Shown here: piece by piece, positions 1 to 20,700 of the stretch
How positions within the stretch are numbered: position 1 is the stretch's first letter
Layout of the letters: the number at the start of each line of letters is the position of its first letter
From: Taeniopygia guttata
Lineage: Eukaryota > Chordata > Aves > Passeriformes > Estrildidae
Direction of reading: 5' to 3'
NCBI RefSeq assembly: GCF_048771995.1
Contig: NC_133024.1
Coordinates: 4,035,001 to 4,099,000 of the forward strand
DNA: 64,000 bases
Position numbers and translations under genes: made by a program
Notes under the pieces: model-generated
The model's database searches: none
Told to the model about the DNA's origin: nothing
What the model saw: only the letters and a program-made list of their open reading frames with translations

Positions 1-1767
1 AAAAGTAAACCACACGTGAATCAGTAACACCTGTGTTGCGTGATGCTATTATTTATGACTGCTGAGGTGTATTTGTGTCCCTTTTGTCTCATTTACTAAT
101 CGATGCAACTGAATTTTTGATTGAAATTTAGTGTTCTTTTAAATGGCAAGTGACTCCTAGTAGTTCCTTAGAAACCAGCTTTAACTGTCTCCAAGAAAAC
201 TTTGTATGGAACAGAAGGAACTGAGGAGAAAACTACTTTGGAAATGCTTGTAGGGTGCAGTTTCTTTAACGACATGCTTTAATTATTCAGCTGAAGACAC
301 ACTTTTCAGATAACTGCAGATGTTGACGCTCTGAACTGGGACTCTCATCTCTGGCATGGCAAAAACCACCAGAGAATAGCTTTGTATGCACAGATAGGGA
401 ATGAGAACAAGACAAAAAAACCACTGCACTTTAAGTATGCTTGCTTAACATCAGTGTCTTAATGGTGTCTAGCAAAAATTTTTATCTGGACCTTGCTGCA
501 TTTGTACATTTGTCTGCATTTTTCCCGTGTCTGTTTATCTTAAATATGTGGAATGTCAGTGGCTGCCTTCCTGTAAGAATGTGAGTTTTTCATGTAGTCT
601 GTCAGTCATTCCTGATTTCCAGCTCTGCCAGCAGCTCAGTATTTGGGTTAGAAATGTGCAGACAATATTGTAAACCTAACCATCAGAACTATGAGAAAGT
701 CTCATTTTTTGCATTCATTGAAAGAAAAAATGCAGGAAAAGAGCAGTGCAGTTACTTTGGTGATCACATAGATCACAAATGGAACAACCTTAAAAGGGCA
801 CTATAAAATACTTCAGCAGTTAAAATGACAACTCTTCCTCATCAGGCAAGCTCAAAAGCCTCTCTCAGTCTGTATTACTTTCAAAGAGCAATGGAGACAT
901 GAGATAAAAGTAATTGTGAAGAGACATTTAGAAGGATGACTTTTCAGAAAAAATTGTTTTTGTGGAAAAATAACAACCTTTGTATTTTTCTTCAGAATCA
1001 TTGAGCTATAAGGACTGGATTCAATCCCATAGGGTGAACTGCAATTTCAAAACTCCAGTAAAGTACCTCTACACTAGTAACTGTGATTCTATAACAAGCA
1101 GCCTGTATTATTTCAGCTGAAACTAAGAGTCCAATTGCAGTTACCAGAAGGCAAAATTTCCCAAACAGACAAAAAACCCAAAAACCATATTCAATAAAGT
1201 CAACCAGACAAGTACTTAAGAATCTTGCATAGTAGAACTTTTTTTTTTTTTCTAATTTAGTCAGTGTTATTTCTTCTAAATTCCTGAATTTAACTACATT
1301 ACTTTCCAGAGTAGGCCTAATTTTCATTTTAAAACATAAATTTCTTTTTTTTCAAATTAGAGTTTCATAAATACACATACAATAACATATATTGAAAAGT
1401 CAGCTGTACTAACTTATATATTTGAATGACATATTTATATATGTTATTCACATATATATGTATGTGAATAACATATATATACGTATAATAATATATATAA
1501 TTACTTTTTCTTTTTTATAATTTATTATTTACATATATTAATAATATATATATATTAATATAGATTTGAATACATCATAGATAAAACAGGTATTTAAAGC
1601 TTTTATATTAGTGTGATTAACATGTAAAATTAGCCATAATATTGTACTACCCTTGGTCACAGTGCATTGAATTCTGAGGTGATATTCAAAATGCTTGTGT
1701 TGCTAGCAAGTTATGCTCCTGTCACGTAATTTTTGTGTGAAATCAGTGTTTCCTCTGTACTTTTTAG
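1..1767 (+). other. PHLDB2 intron, upstream part
   Basis: No exon recognised. It contains an AT-rich simple region near 1370-1560 and otherwise unique-looking sequence. A reading frame of 109 codons on the minus strand at 998-1327 has no family character. Confidence 0.6.
1431..1560. repeat. AT-rich TA/TATATG low-complexity tract
   Basis: Nearly pure A/T with many TATATA, ACATATAT and TAATAATATATA runs, partly self-complementary. It lies about 200 bp before a PHLDB2 exon. Confidence 0.8.
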
Positions 1768-10703
<8,936 letters not shown>

Positions 10704-12510
10704 TAAAAGGGGAGCAATAGGGCATCCTGCAATAACCTAACTAATGAAGTTAGCCATAGCTAGTGACAGCTGAAAAGCCAGTGAATACCCTGAAATGTCC
10801 TCCTTATGATGTGCACCCAAAACCTCAGGTCGAGCAGGGGTTACAAATGCATTGAAAAGGGGGTTGTTGTTACCTGTTGTAATTGATCTTTATAGGAATG
10901 AACAAGCTAAAGCTGTTGAGAGAATCATAGTGCTCCAAAAATGGATAATCAGGCAGTTTTAATTACAGCATCTTGACTGAATGATAAGTTTCTACAAATT
11001 CTCTTATACAGAGAATGTCTTCGTAAAATTATCCTGAACAGTTTACAAGTGTGTGTGTTCTCATTGGTATGCAAAAATTTTAGTAGTGAAACAAAAAGGT
11101 GTAATAAGCATATATTTTAATATGCAAAATTTGACATTTATAGATGATTAGGTGACTTTTTAAAACTTTAGTCAAGTATTTTATAGAAATACAAACAAAA
11201 AAGAAGCCCTAAGGTACACACAGTTCTTGCCTTAGTATTTAAGTGTTACAACAGAGCCAAAGAGTTACATGATTTCCCTTACATTTTCATATTGTTACTT
11301 TTACCTAACTTTCTGTAAGGGGACAGTGCCAAAACTCTTAATGACTTTTAATGTAATTAAATTGTTATATTCTGTATGTTCAAAAACTTTGTGGCAACAA
11401 CTGTATATTTAAAGTTTGCATCAATGGAGCACAACAAGAAAAAAAAACACAAAAAAACCCCAAGATGGATAGCTTTATAAAGATGCAATTTTTCCACAAG
11501 TATGAGAAATGGAAACACATGTATTAACTGCCTCATAAAGAGGGATTTTTTAAATCCTCCCTGTTAAACAGAATAAGCTGATTCTGGACTCTACAGCAAT
11601 TTTCTTTTATATTGTAAGGTCCCAGTGTGGTTCTAATCTTACTATGTGCCAAGTGAACACTATTGAAATCTCTCAAATATTGCCTACCTTGAAGCCAGCA
11701 CCAAAATCTCTGTGTGTCTGGATTCTTTGGAGACAAGCTTTCCCAGAGAATTGTTTTGTTCTTTAATGTATATCTGCACAGAATAATGCTGTCAAATAGA
11801 ATAAAAAGAGAGGTGAGTTCTAAGAGTTTACACTAAGCAGTGTATGAATTAAAAAAACTGAAAGTTTGAAGTAGTAGGGATTGAGATTCCTAAAACAGCA
11901 AAAATACTGAGGGTGCAGCAGTCACCCATTTTAAAATCACGTCCAAGTTCTTCAATAATATTGCAAAAATATAAATTATTTAATTGAAATGAACTTCAAG
12001 AAAGTGTCATATTATGACTTTAAAGAGGTTCTATTTGATTATAATTGAAACATGCTCTGTGGTTTGTGTACTAGAAGAAAGCACATTAGCCTTTTTTTTT
12101 CCTTTGATGAAAAGCTAATGGCTTTTAATTGAACAAATAAACTGAAAACAGAATAGAAGTATGCTGGCAGAATATTTTTGTTATACTTTTTAAACCCTGT
12201 AACTGCAATGAACAGGTCTGTGGTATGTACAAGTGATGTGGTTGCTCTAGCATGACAAACATCAGTTTCTACTTGAATCATAGAAGAGACTGTTGTTGCA
12301 AGGTAATTGTTATCATCTGTGCAGATCACAGCCTGTAATCTATAATTTAAAACACTATCAAATAAATTGCTTTTGTTTATACAGTTATTATTTTTTTCCT
12401 GATGTATCTTGATTTTATTCCCAAGTATAGTTACAAAGGTTTTCTAATAATGATTTTTGTATCCTGCATGATGCAATGAAGGCATTACAATAAACATTTT
12501 TAAAAATACA
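10704..12510 (+). other. PHLDB2: PHLDB2 3' untranslated region
   Basis: AT-rich sequence with no gene after the PHLDB2 stop. AATAAA hexamers occur at 11800, 12361 and 12489. The last, followed by an A/T-rich stretch, is the likeliest distal site, so the UTR is about 1.8 kb. The exact end is inferred. Confidence 0.6.
12489..12494 (+). promoter_or_regulatory. Likely distal poly(A) signal of PHLDB2
   Basis: AATAAA in the context ACAATAAACATTTTT, the last canonical hexamer before the intergenic repeat nest. Proximal alternatives are at 11800 and 12361. Confidence 0.55.
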
Positions 12511-13039
12511 CTTGTTTCAAATATTTTCTTGCTGCATTATCCTGAGACATTTGTACTTGTCTTTTAAATAGTTATATGCAGTCATGCAAGCAACACTGTA
12601 TTTCTCAGTAACATTTAATTAAACTATTCCATGTATTTTCTCATAAAAGAGCTATGGAAAATAATCTTTCGGAGGGCAGTGAGATTAGAAGTGTAGTTTG
12701 TTTTCTGCATGTACATAATATAATACCTTTTTCATTTTTTATGAACCTATTTGAAAAATTTATTACCAGCTTTGGATATTGACAATTTTTTTTTTTTGTT
12801 TAACTGCAAACCAAAAACTGCTTGAGTTTAAGGATTTCAACATTTTCCCAGTATTTGACTTAGACATGGCCTGAATGGGAGTATTAACTCACTGTGGAAA
12901 TGAAAACCAGTGTGGTTTTATGATTGATTTGTTTTCATTAGGTTTGCCATCATCATCATGAAGTGGGGTGGGGTCTGTAGTGGTGTATATCAAGACAACG
13001 TAAGTAGAGCATGGTGGTGGGTACCCCCTTCTATAATCA

Positions 13040-13100
13040 ATCTGCACTGATCATAATGATCGTTAATGAGGTCCCTTCTCAGCCGTCTCTTCTCGAGGCT
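13040..13100 (-). mobile_element. CR1 LINE fragment, left piece (split by an LTR)
   Basis: The stretch TGAGGTCCCTTCTCAGCCG and following TCTCTTCTCGAGGCT is the complement of the conserved CR1 3' region (the part reading AGAAGAGACGGCTGAG on the minus strand). It breaks off at 13100 and resumes at 13749, where the expected next words (GGCTGAACAGGCCCAG) appear. The left limit is uncertain. Confidence 0.65.
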
Positions 13101-13748
13101 TGTGAAAAATGGTAATCACTTGGTTTATAAAATTTTTTAAATGTTGAATAATAATAAAATGATTATAAAAATAGTAATACAATTAGAGTAATAAAATTTA
13201 GAGTTAGGACAACTACAAGACAATATAAAGCAAAGAATTACGGAGGTCCGGATGCTCTCAGACACTAAGTCACGAAAAGCATCCCTTGTGAACAAAGGAA
13301 TAACCTTAAAAGCAATAGCTTGTTACATATTCATATATCTCATACATGATGCATAAATTCTTTGCATATTACAAACTTTTCTGGTTTTTGTCAACTTCTT
13401 CTCCTTAATCTTGGTGGTTCCAAAAACGATGGAGAGAATGTGGAAGAATGTTTGTCTTTCCTGATAAGGAGGCAGGAACTTTTTATGGGCCCCCTTCGCT
13501 GACATCTCTGTGTGAAGAGTTTCTTGATTATCTCCTCTTCCTAACGGAGCTTGTAACAAATCCTATATCACAAAGTTTCTATTTTAACATTATGTTGTAA
13601 CCTAAAACCTGTATTTAACACAGTACTTAAGAGAATTAATACAGAATAACTCTCTAACATTACACACATAATATTCATTGTAACATTTGCGAAAAGCCAA
13701 TCATAAAATACGCATTTTTAAATGCATATTTTATTATAAAATACCACA
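13101..13748 (-). mobile_element. Solo LTR, probably ERVK-like, inserted in a CR1
   Basis: 648 bp with TG at the left and CA at the right edge, sitting exactly at the point where the surrounding CR1 is interrupted. Flanks GAGGCT (13095-13100) and AAGGCT (13749-13754) fit a six-base target duplication, as expected for ERVK-type integrases. Orientation is inferred as minus: read that way it starts TGTGGTATTTTATAATAAAA and holds retroviral-looking U5 words near 13230-13290. No coding part. Fossil, probably of moderate age. Confidence 0.7.
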
Positions 13749-13922
13749 AAGGCTGAACAGGCCCAGGCCTTTCCCTTGGCCTCTCCTGGTAAGAGAGATG
13801 CTTCAATCGCCCTCGTGGCCTGCCACTGGAGTGCTCCAGGAGCTTCGTGTCCCTCCTGGACTGAGGAACCAAGACCTGGGCACAGCACTGCAGAGGTGGG
13901 TGCTGAGCATTGCTTCGGGCAG
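13749..13922 (-). mobile_element. CR1 LINE fragment, right piece
   Basis: It continues the CR1 after the LTR: GGCTGAACAGGCCCAGG, GTAAGAGAGATGCTTC, GTGTCCCTCCTGGACTGAGG and CACAGCACTGCAG are the usual CR1 words in complement orientation. Reading frames on both strands here are by-products of the LINE. Confidence 0.75.
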
Positions 13923-14564
13923 TGCTGAGCAGCCAAATTAAAAATAAAAATAGTTTTATTAGCAGTCAAATTCTATCTAGCCACGGAAAAAAAAAAAAAA
14001 ACCACAGTGCTGAGCCTGGGGATCGATCCTGGGTGTACAAGGAGTCAACCTCAGCAGAGGTTTTCCTCTGTGCTCACACACCTCCATCCTGGCACAAGCG
14101 GTTTTATAGGGAAAATTCTGCCTGAGGCCAAGATTTTGGCAGTCAGTCTTTTCTTCCATTCACAGTCCATAAGTTAATGAGATTTTCTTTTTTGGTGATG
14201 AGGAAGAACAATTCAGTGTCTGGAGTTGTTGAATCCCTTGATGAAATGTACAGGAACGCTGCATTCACATGTATCTGCCCGAGGATTTCTATAATATTTC
14301 TATAATATCCATCTCGGGTCGTTTATGCCATGATCAGCACCTGGGGTCCCAATATCTCTCCAGACACGGCCCATCTCCTCAGCCACATCCTTTTACTTGT
14401 AAATCAGTTTCCAATATTCCAATGTTCACCAGGTCTCGCCTGCGAGTTGGGGGGGGGAGGAGGCTTCTAATCCAAACGAGCGTAATCTAACAAGTATCCA
14501 ATATCACACATTTCATACAAGGAATGGCGCGAATATATTCACTTCACATAACAGCTGCGAGGCA
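13923..14564 (-). mobile_element. Second solo LTR, next to the ABHD10 promoter
   Basis: Minus-strand landmarks: TATAAAAC near 14101-14107, and AATAAAAC near 13955-13960 about 150 bp further on, as in TATA and poly(A) signals of an LTR. Proposed ends are TG at 13923 and CA at 14563-14564, with similar six-base flanks GGGCAG and CGGCAG, giving 642 bp. The boundaries are inference; the promoter/poly(A) pair is seen directly. It contains an A-run at 13986-14001 and a G-run near 14451. Fossil, no genes. Confidence 0.6.
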
Positions 14565-14599
14565 CGGCAGGCTCGGAGGAACCACGCACGATTCGTGTT

Positions 14600-14775
14600 T
14601 TGTGTTTATTCGACAGAACTCGGCCGCTCCCTCCCCAGGCGGGCCCGTCCCTCAGCACAGACCGCGCCCGCCGCTCCCCCCGCGGGCGGCGCGTGCGCGG
14701 CCATGGCGGCCATGGCGCTGCTGCGGCCCGGCCGTGCCTCGGCCCTGCGGGGATCGCTGTCACCGCTCCTGGGTA
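14600..14775 (+). promoter_or_regulatory. CpG-rich ABHD10 promoter and first exon
   Basis: An abrupt change from AT-rich repeat sequence to very GC- and CpG-rich sequence (CGCCCGCCGC, GCGGGCGGCGCG) around the ABHD10 start codon. No TATA box immediately upstream, as is usual for housekeeping CpG promoters. The start codon sits inside two overlapping GCGGCCATGG-type words that resemble YY1 sites. Confidence 0.7.
14703..14772 (+). CDS. ABHD10: ABHD10 coding exon 1 (transit peptide)
   Basis: ATG in strong context (GCGGCCATGG), 23 codons plus one base, donor G|GTAAGG. Arg/Ala/Leu-rich and lacking acidic residues, as a mitochondrial presequence should be. Confidence 0.9.
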
Positions 14776-17700
14776 AGGCACAGCCGTGGGGACCTCGGAG
14801 CAAGCAGAAGGGTTGGCAGGCGGAGGGGAGGGGATGTGTGTCGGTGCTGGTTGTGACGGCTCTAAGGGAGCTCCCCCTCAGCGCCGCCTCCGTGAGGAAG
14901 GGCCGGGGCGCGGCTCTGTGTGGGGATGGACATCTCAAACTCATCCCATGGGCTTCTCCTCCCCGCCCGGCCCGCGGAGGGGCTCGGTGGCTGTGCACAG
15001 CCGCTGTCCTGCCTGTGTGGTGTTGGCTCTGAGCTCTTGGCCCTGGTGGGTTTGGAGGAGCTGACGACCCTTCGCTCGGTCGGGTGTGAAACCGAGCAAA
15101 GCTCCGCCAGGCACCTGGAAAGCTTTGCTGGCGTCCGCCTCTGCCCAAACACTGCCCTTCTTGATGGGTCACACCCCGTGCTTGTCTGAGCTGCTCCGTT
15201 TATTAATTGCCTTTAATTGGACAGGTGAATCTCATCTTGTCTGACCTGTTGAGTTTATTAATTGCCTTTAGTTGGACAGGTGTGACTCATCTAAGGTTGC
15301 TCAGTGAGTAAAACTTAATTGCCACTATGGGTGCACACTTTGTAGCTGCATGAAAGCTTGATTACAGTGGGATTTTGTTGCTTTGTTCTTCTTCCTTTTT
15401 GTGTTGTGGGAATCTAGGGCTTCCCTCTGGCTGCCCTGGCAGGTCTGAGACCCTGGCAGGGGTCAGGAACCCCCCTGGACAGAGCCCCCAGAGACACTGT
15501 CTGTGATCTCTGTCCATGGAAAAGAGTTTTCAATCTTACAGGATGAATTACCAGCTCTGAGTGTTTGATATAAGTAATAATTAAGTGTGGCACGGGTGCA
15601 AAAGTAAAAATTTAAGTTTCTAGATTAGGGGTTCAGAGGGGACAAGATGGAGGAATTGGGTGTGTCGTGTCCTTTTCCTCCTTCTTCATGCCCTCCATGT
15701 TTCACTGTGGTGTTGGCATTTTTCTGTTGGTTTAGGCTGGGGACACGCTATTTAACGTAGATGATAGATATTAGCACATTATTGTAAATTTAGCACACGT
15801 AGTTTCTGGTATATAATGTTTGTAACATCCCACTGAGGGCAGAGCCCCACACGCTGCCCTGCAGGCCAGAGCTGCGGCAGGGCAGAAAAACATGTTATAG
15901 ATAAGCAAGAATAAACAACCTTGAAAAACAGCACAGACGAATTATAGCTTCTTCTTTGGCAATGGGGCAGACAGACAGAGACTTTCTACAATCTCAGAAT
16001 CACCAATACCCACAGATTCCGACACTGTGTGTTTGTAACAGTAATATTATCAGAATATCTTGTTTATTTGAGTGTGTCTTTAGGTGCTCTGGGACCAGGC
16101 CAAGCAGCAGTTCCTGCTGGAATGTGGGTGGTTGCATGAAACCAAGTGTGGACAGAGTTGAGTCCATTCCCTGTCACAGCAGCATTAATCTGTTGCTGGT
16201 GGGAGTGGGGAGATCTCAGTCTCTGGGAATATTCCCAGAGTTGTTCTTCCCAGAACTTCTTTGGCTTTGATGTGTAATGTAACACTGGTCTCAGTCACAG
16301 TTTCTGATGTTCATAAAAGTGCAATCTGATATGAAGAGAATTCCGTAGATCAGGCAAGGGTCCTGTGGTCTTCCTGTAGGTATCACCTTCTCTCTGTAAC
16401 TTGCTTTTATGAACATTAATACCTGCCTTGCACCTTTCAGAAATGCTTCCTGCTCTTACCAAGGTCTTTCCTAAAATCAGGAGGGGAAATTACTGGGTAG
16501 CTGCTGATGGTTTTGTCTGTCTAAAGAGAAATCTGAAAGTACATTGAGTTTTGCTTATGGGTTGGCTGCAGTGATTGCTTTAGGGGTTTGCATTATTCAG
16601 GTTAGGATTGCTGCTGGTGCTTCCATTAACTTGTTAAATGGAAGAATAGTTTGTGAAATAGCTAAGACAGTTGTGTCTTCTAGCTGCAGTTGGAACCCTG
16701 CCAGTGCCAAAGTAATTTGAAGACACCTCCAGAGTGATGCAGCATGGAAGACGAGTGGCTTCAGAGATGGCTATCAGGGCTTAAGGGGGAGAAAAATATT
16801 CCCAGTTACTTTTCTTTTAAATTTAGCACTTGGTTCTTCTCCTCCTACTGACACTTGCACTCTGCTGGCCCTGAAGAAGTGACTGGCTTAGTGAGAGACA
16901 CTCACAAATCAGAAGCCACAGTGTGGATGTGTCTTAATACCTTTAGTGTGGAAGTCATTCACCTTTATAAACAGGATAAAGAGCTGCCTCATTGTTTGAG
17001 GAGCAATTTAATGGTTTTAATCTATAGTTCAAATGATGCCATTTCTGTTGGACTGTAGGAAAGTTCTGAATGTTAGCTGCACTCTGTATCTGTTATGTGT
17101 CCACACTTACTCATGCACATCCAAGTTTAACAACAAACCAGCCCCCTAAAACCCTTTCAATGTAATCTCTGATAGTGACAAAACAGAATTCAAGGCTGCA
17201 GGACAGTTAAGTGGTGTGATACTTGTCAGGCTTGGGCTTTGCACTATTTATCCACCCCTAGGAAGCCCTGAGGCTATATTTTGGGTTACATAGTTTCTTT
17301 GCCCCCCTGTTGAAGATAAAGTGATCTTCTAATCCAAGAATTAAGAGTGTCAAAGTCTTATATGACTTGACCAAGCTTTCAGTTTAACAAATTACCTTCC
17401 TGAGCTGGATAATAGAGTGGATTAAGTCTCCTTAACAGCTCTCTACAAATTACTTGTCCTCACCTGCAGGAGAGGTAAAACTGACTGCTAAAGTTAGATT
17501 AAATCCTGTAGCAGCTGAGATTCAGCAGAATTATTAATTAGTTAGCATTTCCTATGTTAATGTCCATGTTTGATGTTATTAATTTAATTTGGTTTAAACA
17601 ATGCTAATGTTGTTTCATGCTCATCATGATGAAAAGGTTGGTCACAAGATTGTTTCCCAGTTCTTGATTATGAACTTGCCCCTGTATCTCCATATATTGT

Positions 17701-20700
17701 GTGAATCCAGGGCTTTGATAAGATGCAGTTTTTCCTTCAGTTTTAATTCTAATGAAAAATTTGTCACCTCATGTACTTGTAAACTTACATTGCACAGAGT
17801 ACACCAGTCTCAAAATTATGCTTTTTGAAAATAAAAGTTTAAAATATGCAGATATTAAATGGGAAGATTTTTTGGTGAAGTGAGTAAATGTACTCAAGAT
17901 GGTATGAAACATGAGGACTGATGAAGTCTAGGAAGCCTGAGAATTTGTTTTCAGTCAACAACATCACTAATTGCTGAATGAACTCTCTAGGTGGTTGGCA
18001 TTTAATGATTTGAGAATGAATCACAATAAACTTTGTCTTTCAGGTTCATCAGTACTTGTCAGTCATTAAAGAATAAAGGAGATGCTTTTTCTTCTCTCTT
18101 GTGCCAAAATACCTTATTTTCATGTAATGTGCCCATATTTGCCAAACCATGGGTTTATAAAAGCTTGCATTTCTGCCAAGGTTGTCATGATGATTGTACT
18201 AAATAGCTCCTCTTACCAGTTTGCAGGCTGAAATCATCAGTCAGCTTTCTCACTCGACCAGATCGACCAAACATCGCTTATCAGAAAATAAAAGGGAGGA
18301 ATCCAGGGGTTATTTTCCTTCCAGGCTTCAATTCAAATATGAATGGTCAGAAAGCAACTGCCCTTGAAGATTTCTGCAAATCATTAGGTCATGCCTTCAT
18401 CAGGTACAAAGAGGAGTATTGTTCTTGAGAAAATGAAACTAGTCTCATGGGTTGTGGGAAGGGGTTTTAACACAAATATGTAAACTTTGGCATTTGGATT
18501 GGGATGCTCCCTGTGCTAAGGTAGCTTGTATACAAGATAAGAAGTCTTCTGTTTCCAAATATAGGATTTCTGTCAGTAGAGAGACTGAGGTAAATCAGGA
18601 GAATGTATTCTGAAAGTAATTCAAAAAATTATCCTAATTTTCTGTAGTATACCACTCCTACATGTTGCAACCAGGCTGTAGGCACAAAAATTAGAAATTA
18701 AGGACCTGGAGTTCTGTTTTTTAAGTTACCACTATAAGCAGTGTCCTTACATCCCAAGTCTGTTTAAGTTTCCCTTTGTCTTCTGTGGGTTTAGAAGATC
18801 ATGGCCCTGCTTGGTGATGCTGTCCTTTGATAGATGAGATTGAATGCTGTCTGTCTGAATGTGTCATAAGTCTTTGTGTTTGGGTTCAGTGTTTGAAAGA
18901 GTTTGTACATTTAAAAAATACCTACAAAATTCAAGTGTCTGAGGGGTTTTTTTTGTCTGTAAGGGAAATTTTTTGTCTATTCTTGTAAATTATGATGTTA
19001 TCTCAAACAATAGAGAATGCTGCATAACTTAGTTGTGTTTGTTGTATTTAAATCATTTTTATGTGATTTCTGGTCCTAGTGATAAACAGGACCAAGTAAG
19101 AAAATATTCAGTGTGGTGTCTTGTTCCCTGCTGATTTGATTATACAGTAGTATTTAGTTAGTGTCTGTGTTGCTGTAGACAGTAGTATAACTTTCCTGTT
19201 GATGGTTATTTTTTCAGATTTGACTATACAGGATGTGGAAGTTCAGATGGTAAATTTGAAGAGTGTACAATTGGGAAGTGGAGAAAAGATGTTCTGAGTA
19301 TACTGGATGAACTTACAGATGGACCACAGGTTATATTTTATTTTTTAAATATAGAATGCTGTTTTTCCCTCAGGGTAGAACCTTGATCAAAAATATGCCA
19401 TAATAGCTCTGGTCAGCAGCAGCTTTTACTGAACAGCTGACACCTGCTCACTTCCAAGCTGAATCATTTGAGATGTCATATTCATATGAGCTCTTTTGCA
19501 GGCAGGTAGGTCACAAAATCATGGAAGTATGGGTTGGCAGGACCTCCTGGAGGTTGTTTATTAGAATCTCCTGCTCAGAGCAGGGCTGTTGTCCCAGAGA
19601 GCCTGAGAAAGCCTGGTGGTGGAGGTGCTACCTGACAGGGGACAGGGAATTGTTCCTGTGTAGTGTGGCCCTGTTAATGAAAAAGTGTGTCACTGTCCCC
19701 TGCTTCTGCATTAATTAAAGGATTTGCAGGAAGATTGCAAGATATGCCATATGATCAAAGAGCTTTAAAAACAGGCAAGAGAAGCAGCAGTTGATTTCTT
19801 CAGTTACTTTAGAAATTTCTGTGAGAAACTTGGAATCTCCTACAACCTAGAAATACCTAATACTGTGTTGAAAACTATTTTATATTATGAATTGCTTTTG
19901 TTTACTTCTTTCTCTGCACTGAGTCTTTATCACGTGCATTTATCTTGAGAAGGAAACATAAAAGTATGCATATGATACTGAATTGTTTCAACTCTCATTT
20001 TGTTTACAGTGTTTCAGTCTCAGACAGCAATAACCAGCCATGCCAAACAGAATAATAAATACCAGATCTTGTGGTGCTTACTCAGGCAAAATTTCCACTG
20101 GAGCTGACAGCAGTTCTGCCTGGGTAAGGACAGCAGGATTATGCCCAAGGTTTAAATAGTTAAACCAAGTGAACACTGATATTTTGTGCAAGAAGAAAAA
20201 AAATCTATTAGCCATTTCCTGTAAAACACTGTCTTTTCTTTTTTTTTTTTTTTTTTTTAATTTTCTTTTCCAGATTCTGGTGGGCTCAAGCATGGGTGGA
20301 TGGCTGATGCTTCATGCTGCAATAGCACGTCCAGATAAAGTAGCTGCTCTGGTTGGTGTAGCTGTAGCAGCAGATCACGTTGTAACAACTTTTAAGAGGC
20401 TTCCTATTGAGGTAAATGTTGATGGTTGGCTTTTGTGAAGTCTAGAAATCTTACCAAAAAATTAAGAAATAATGTTATTTACACTGTACTTTTCCTGTAA
20501 ATTTTAGGGTAAGTTTTCTGTGTTTGATTAATGTAAGCTTACAGTATGAGACTAGTGTGAGCACTAGCCAGAGTGTGCCTATATTACTGTGGTTTAGAGG
20601 ATGTGAAGTCAGATCCCTGCAGTCCATTAGATTTCAGTGTTGAATATCTTATATTTGCATTGGAATTGGATCCTTGTGCTTGGAAGGATGGAGAAGTAGC

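Noticed and set aside
14606-15172. 188-codon minus-strand frame over the ABHD10 promoter
   Set aside because: GC-rich CpG sequence lacks stop codons by composition; the protein is Pro/Arg/Ala-rich without domain character and is antisense to a real exon.
18225-18227. Alternative acceptor AG at 18225-18226 for ABHD10 exon 2
   Set aside because: Gives an immediate in-frame stop; the upstream AG at 18218-18219 restores the conserved protein.
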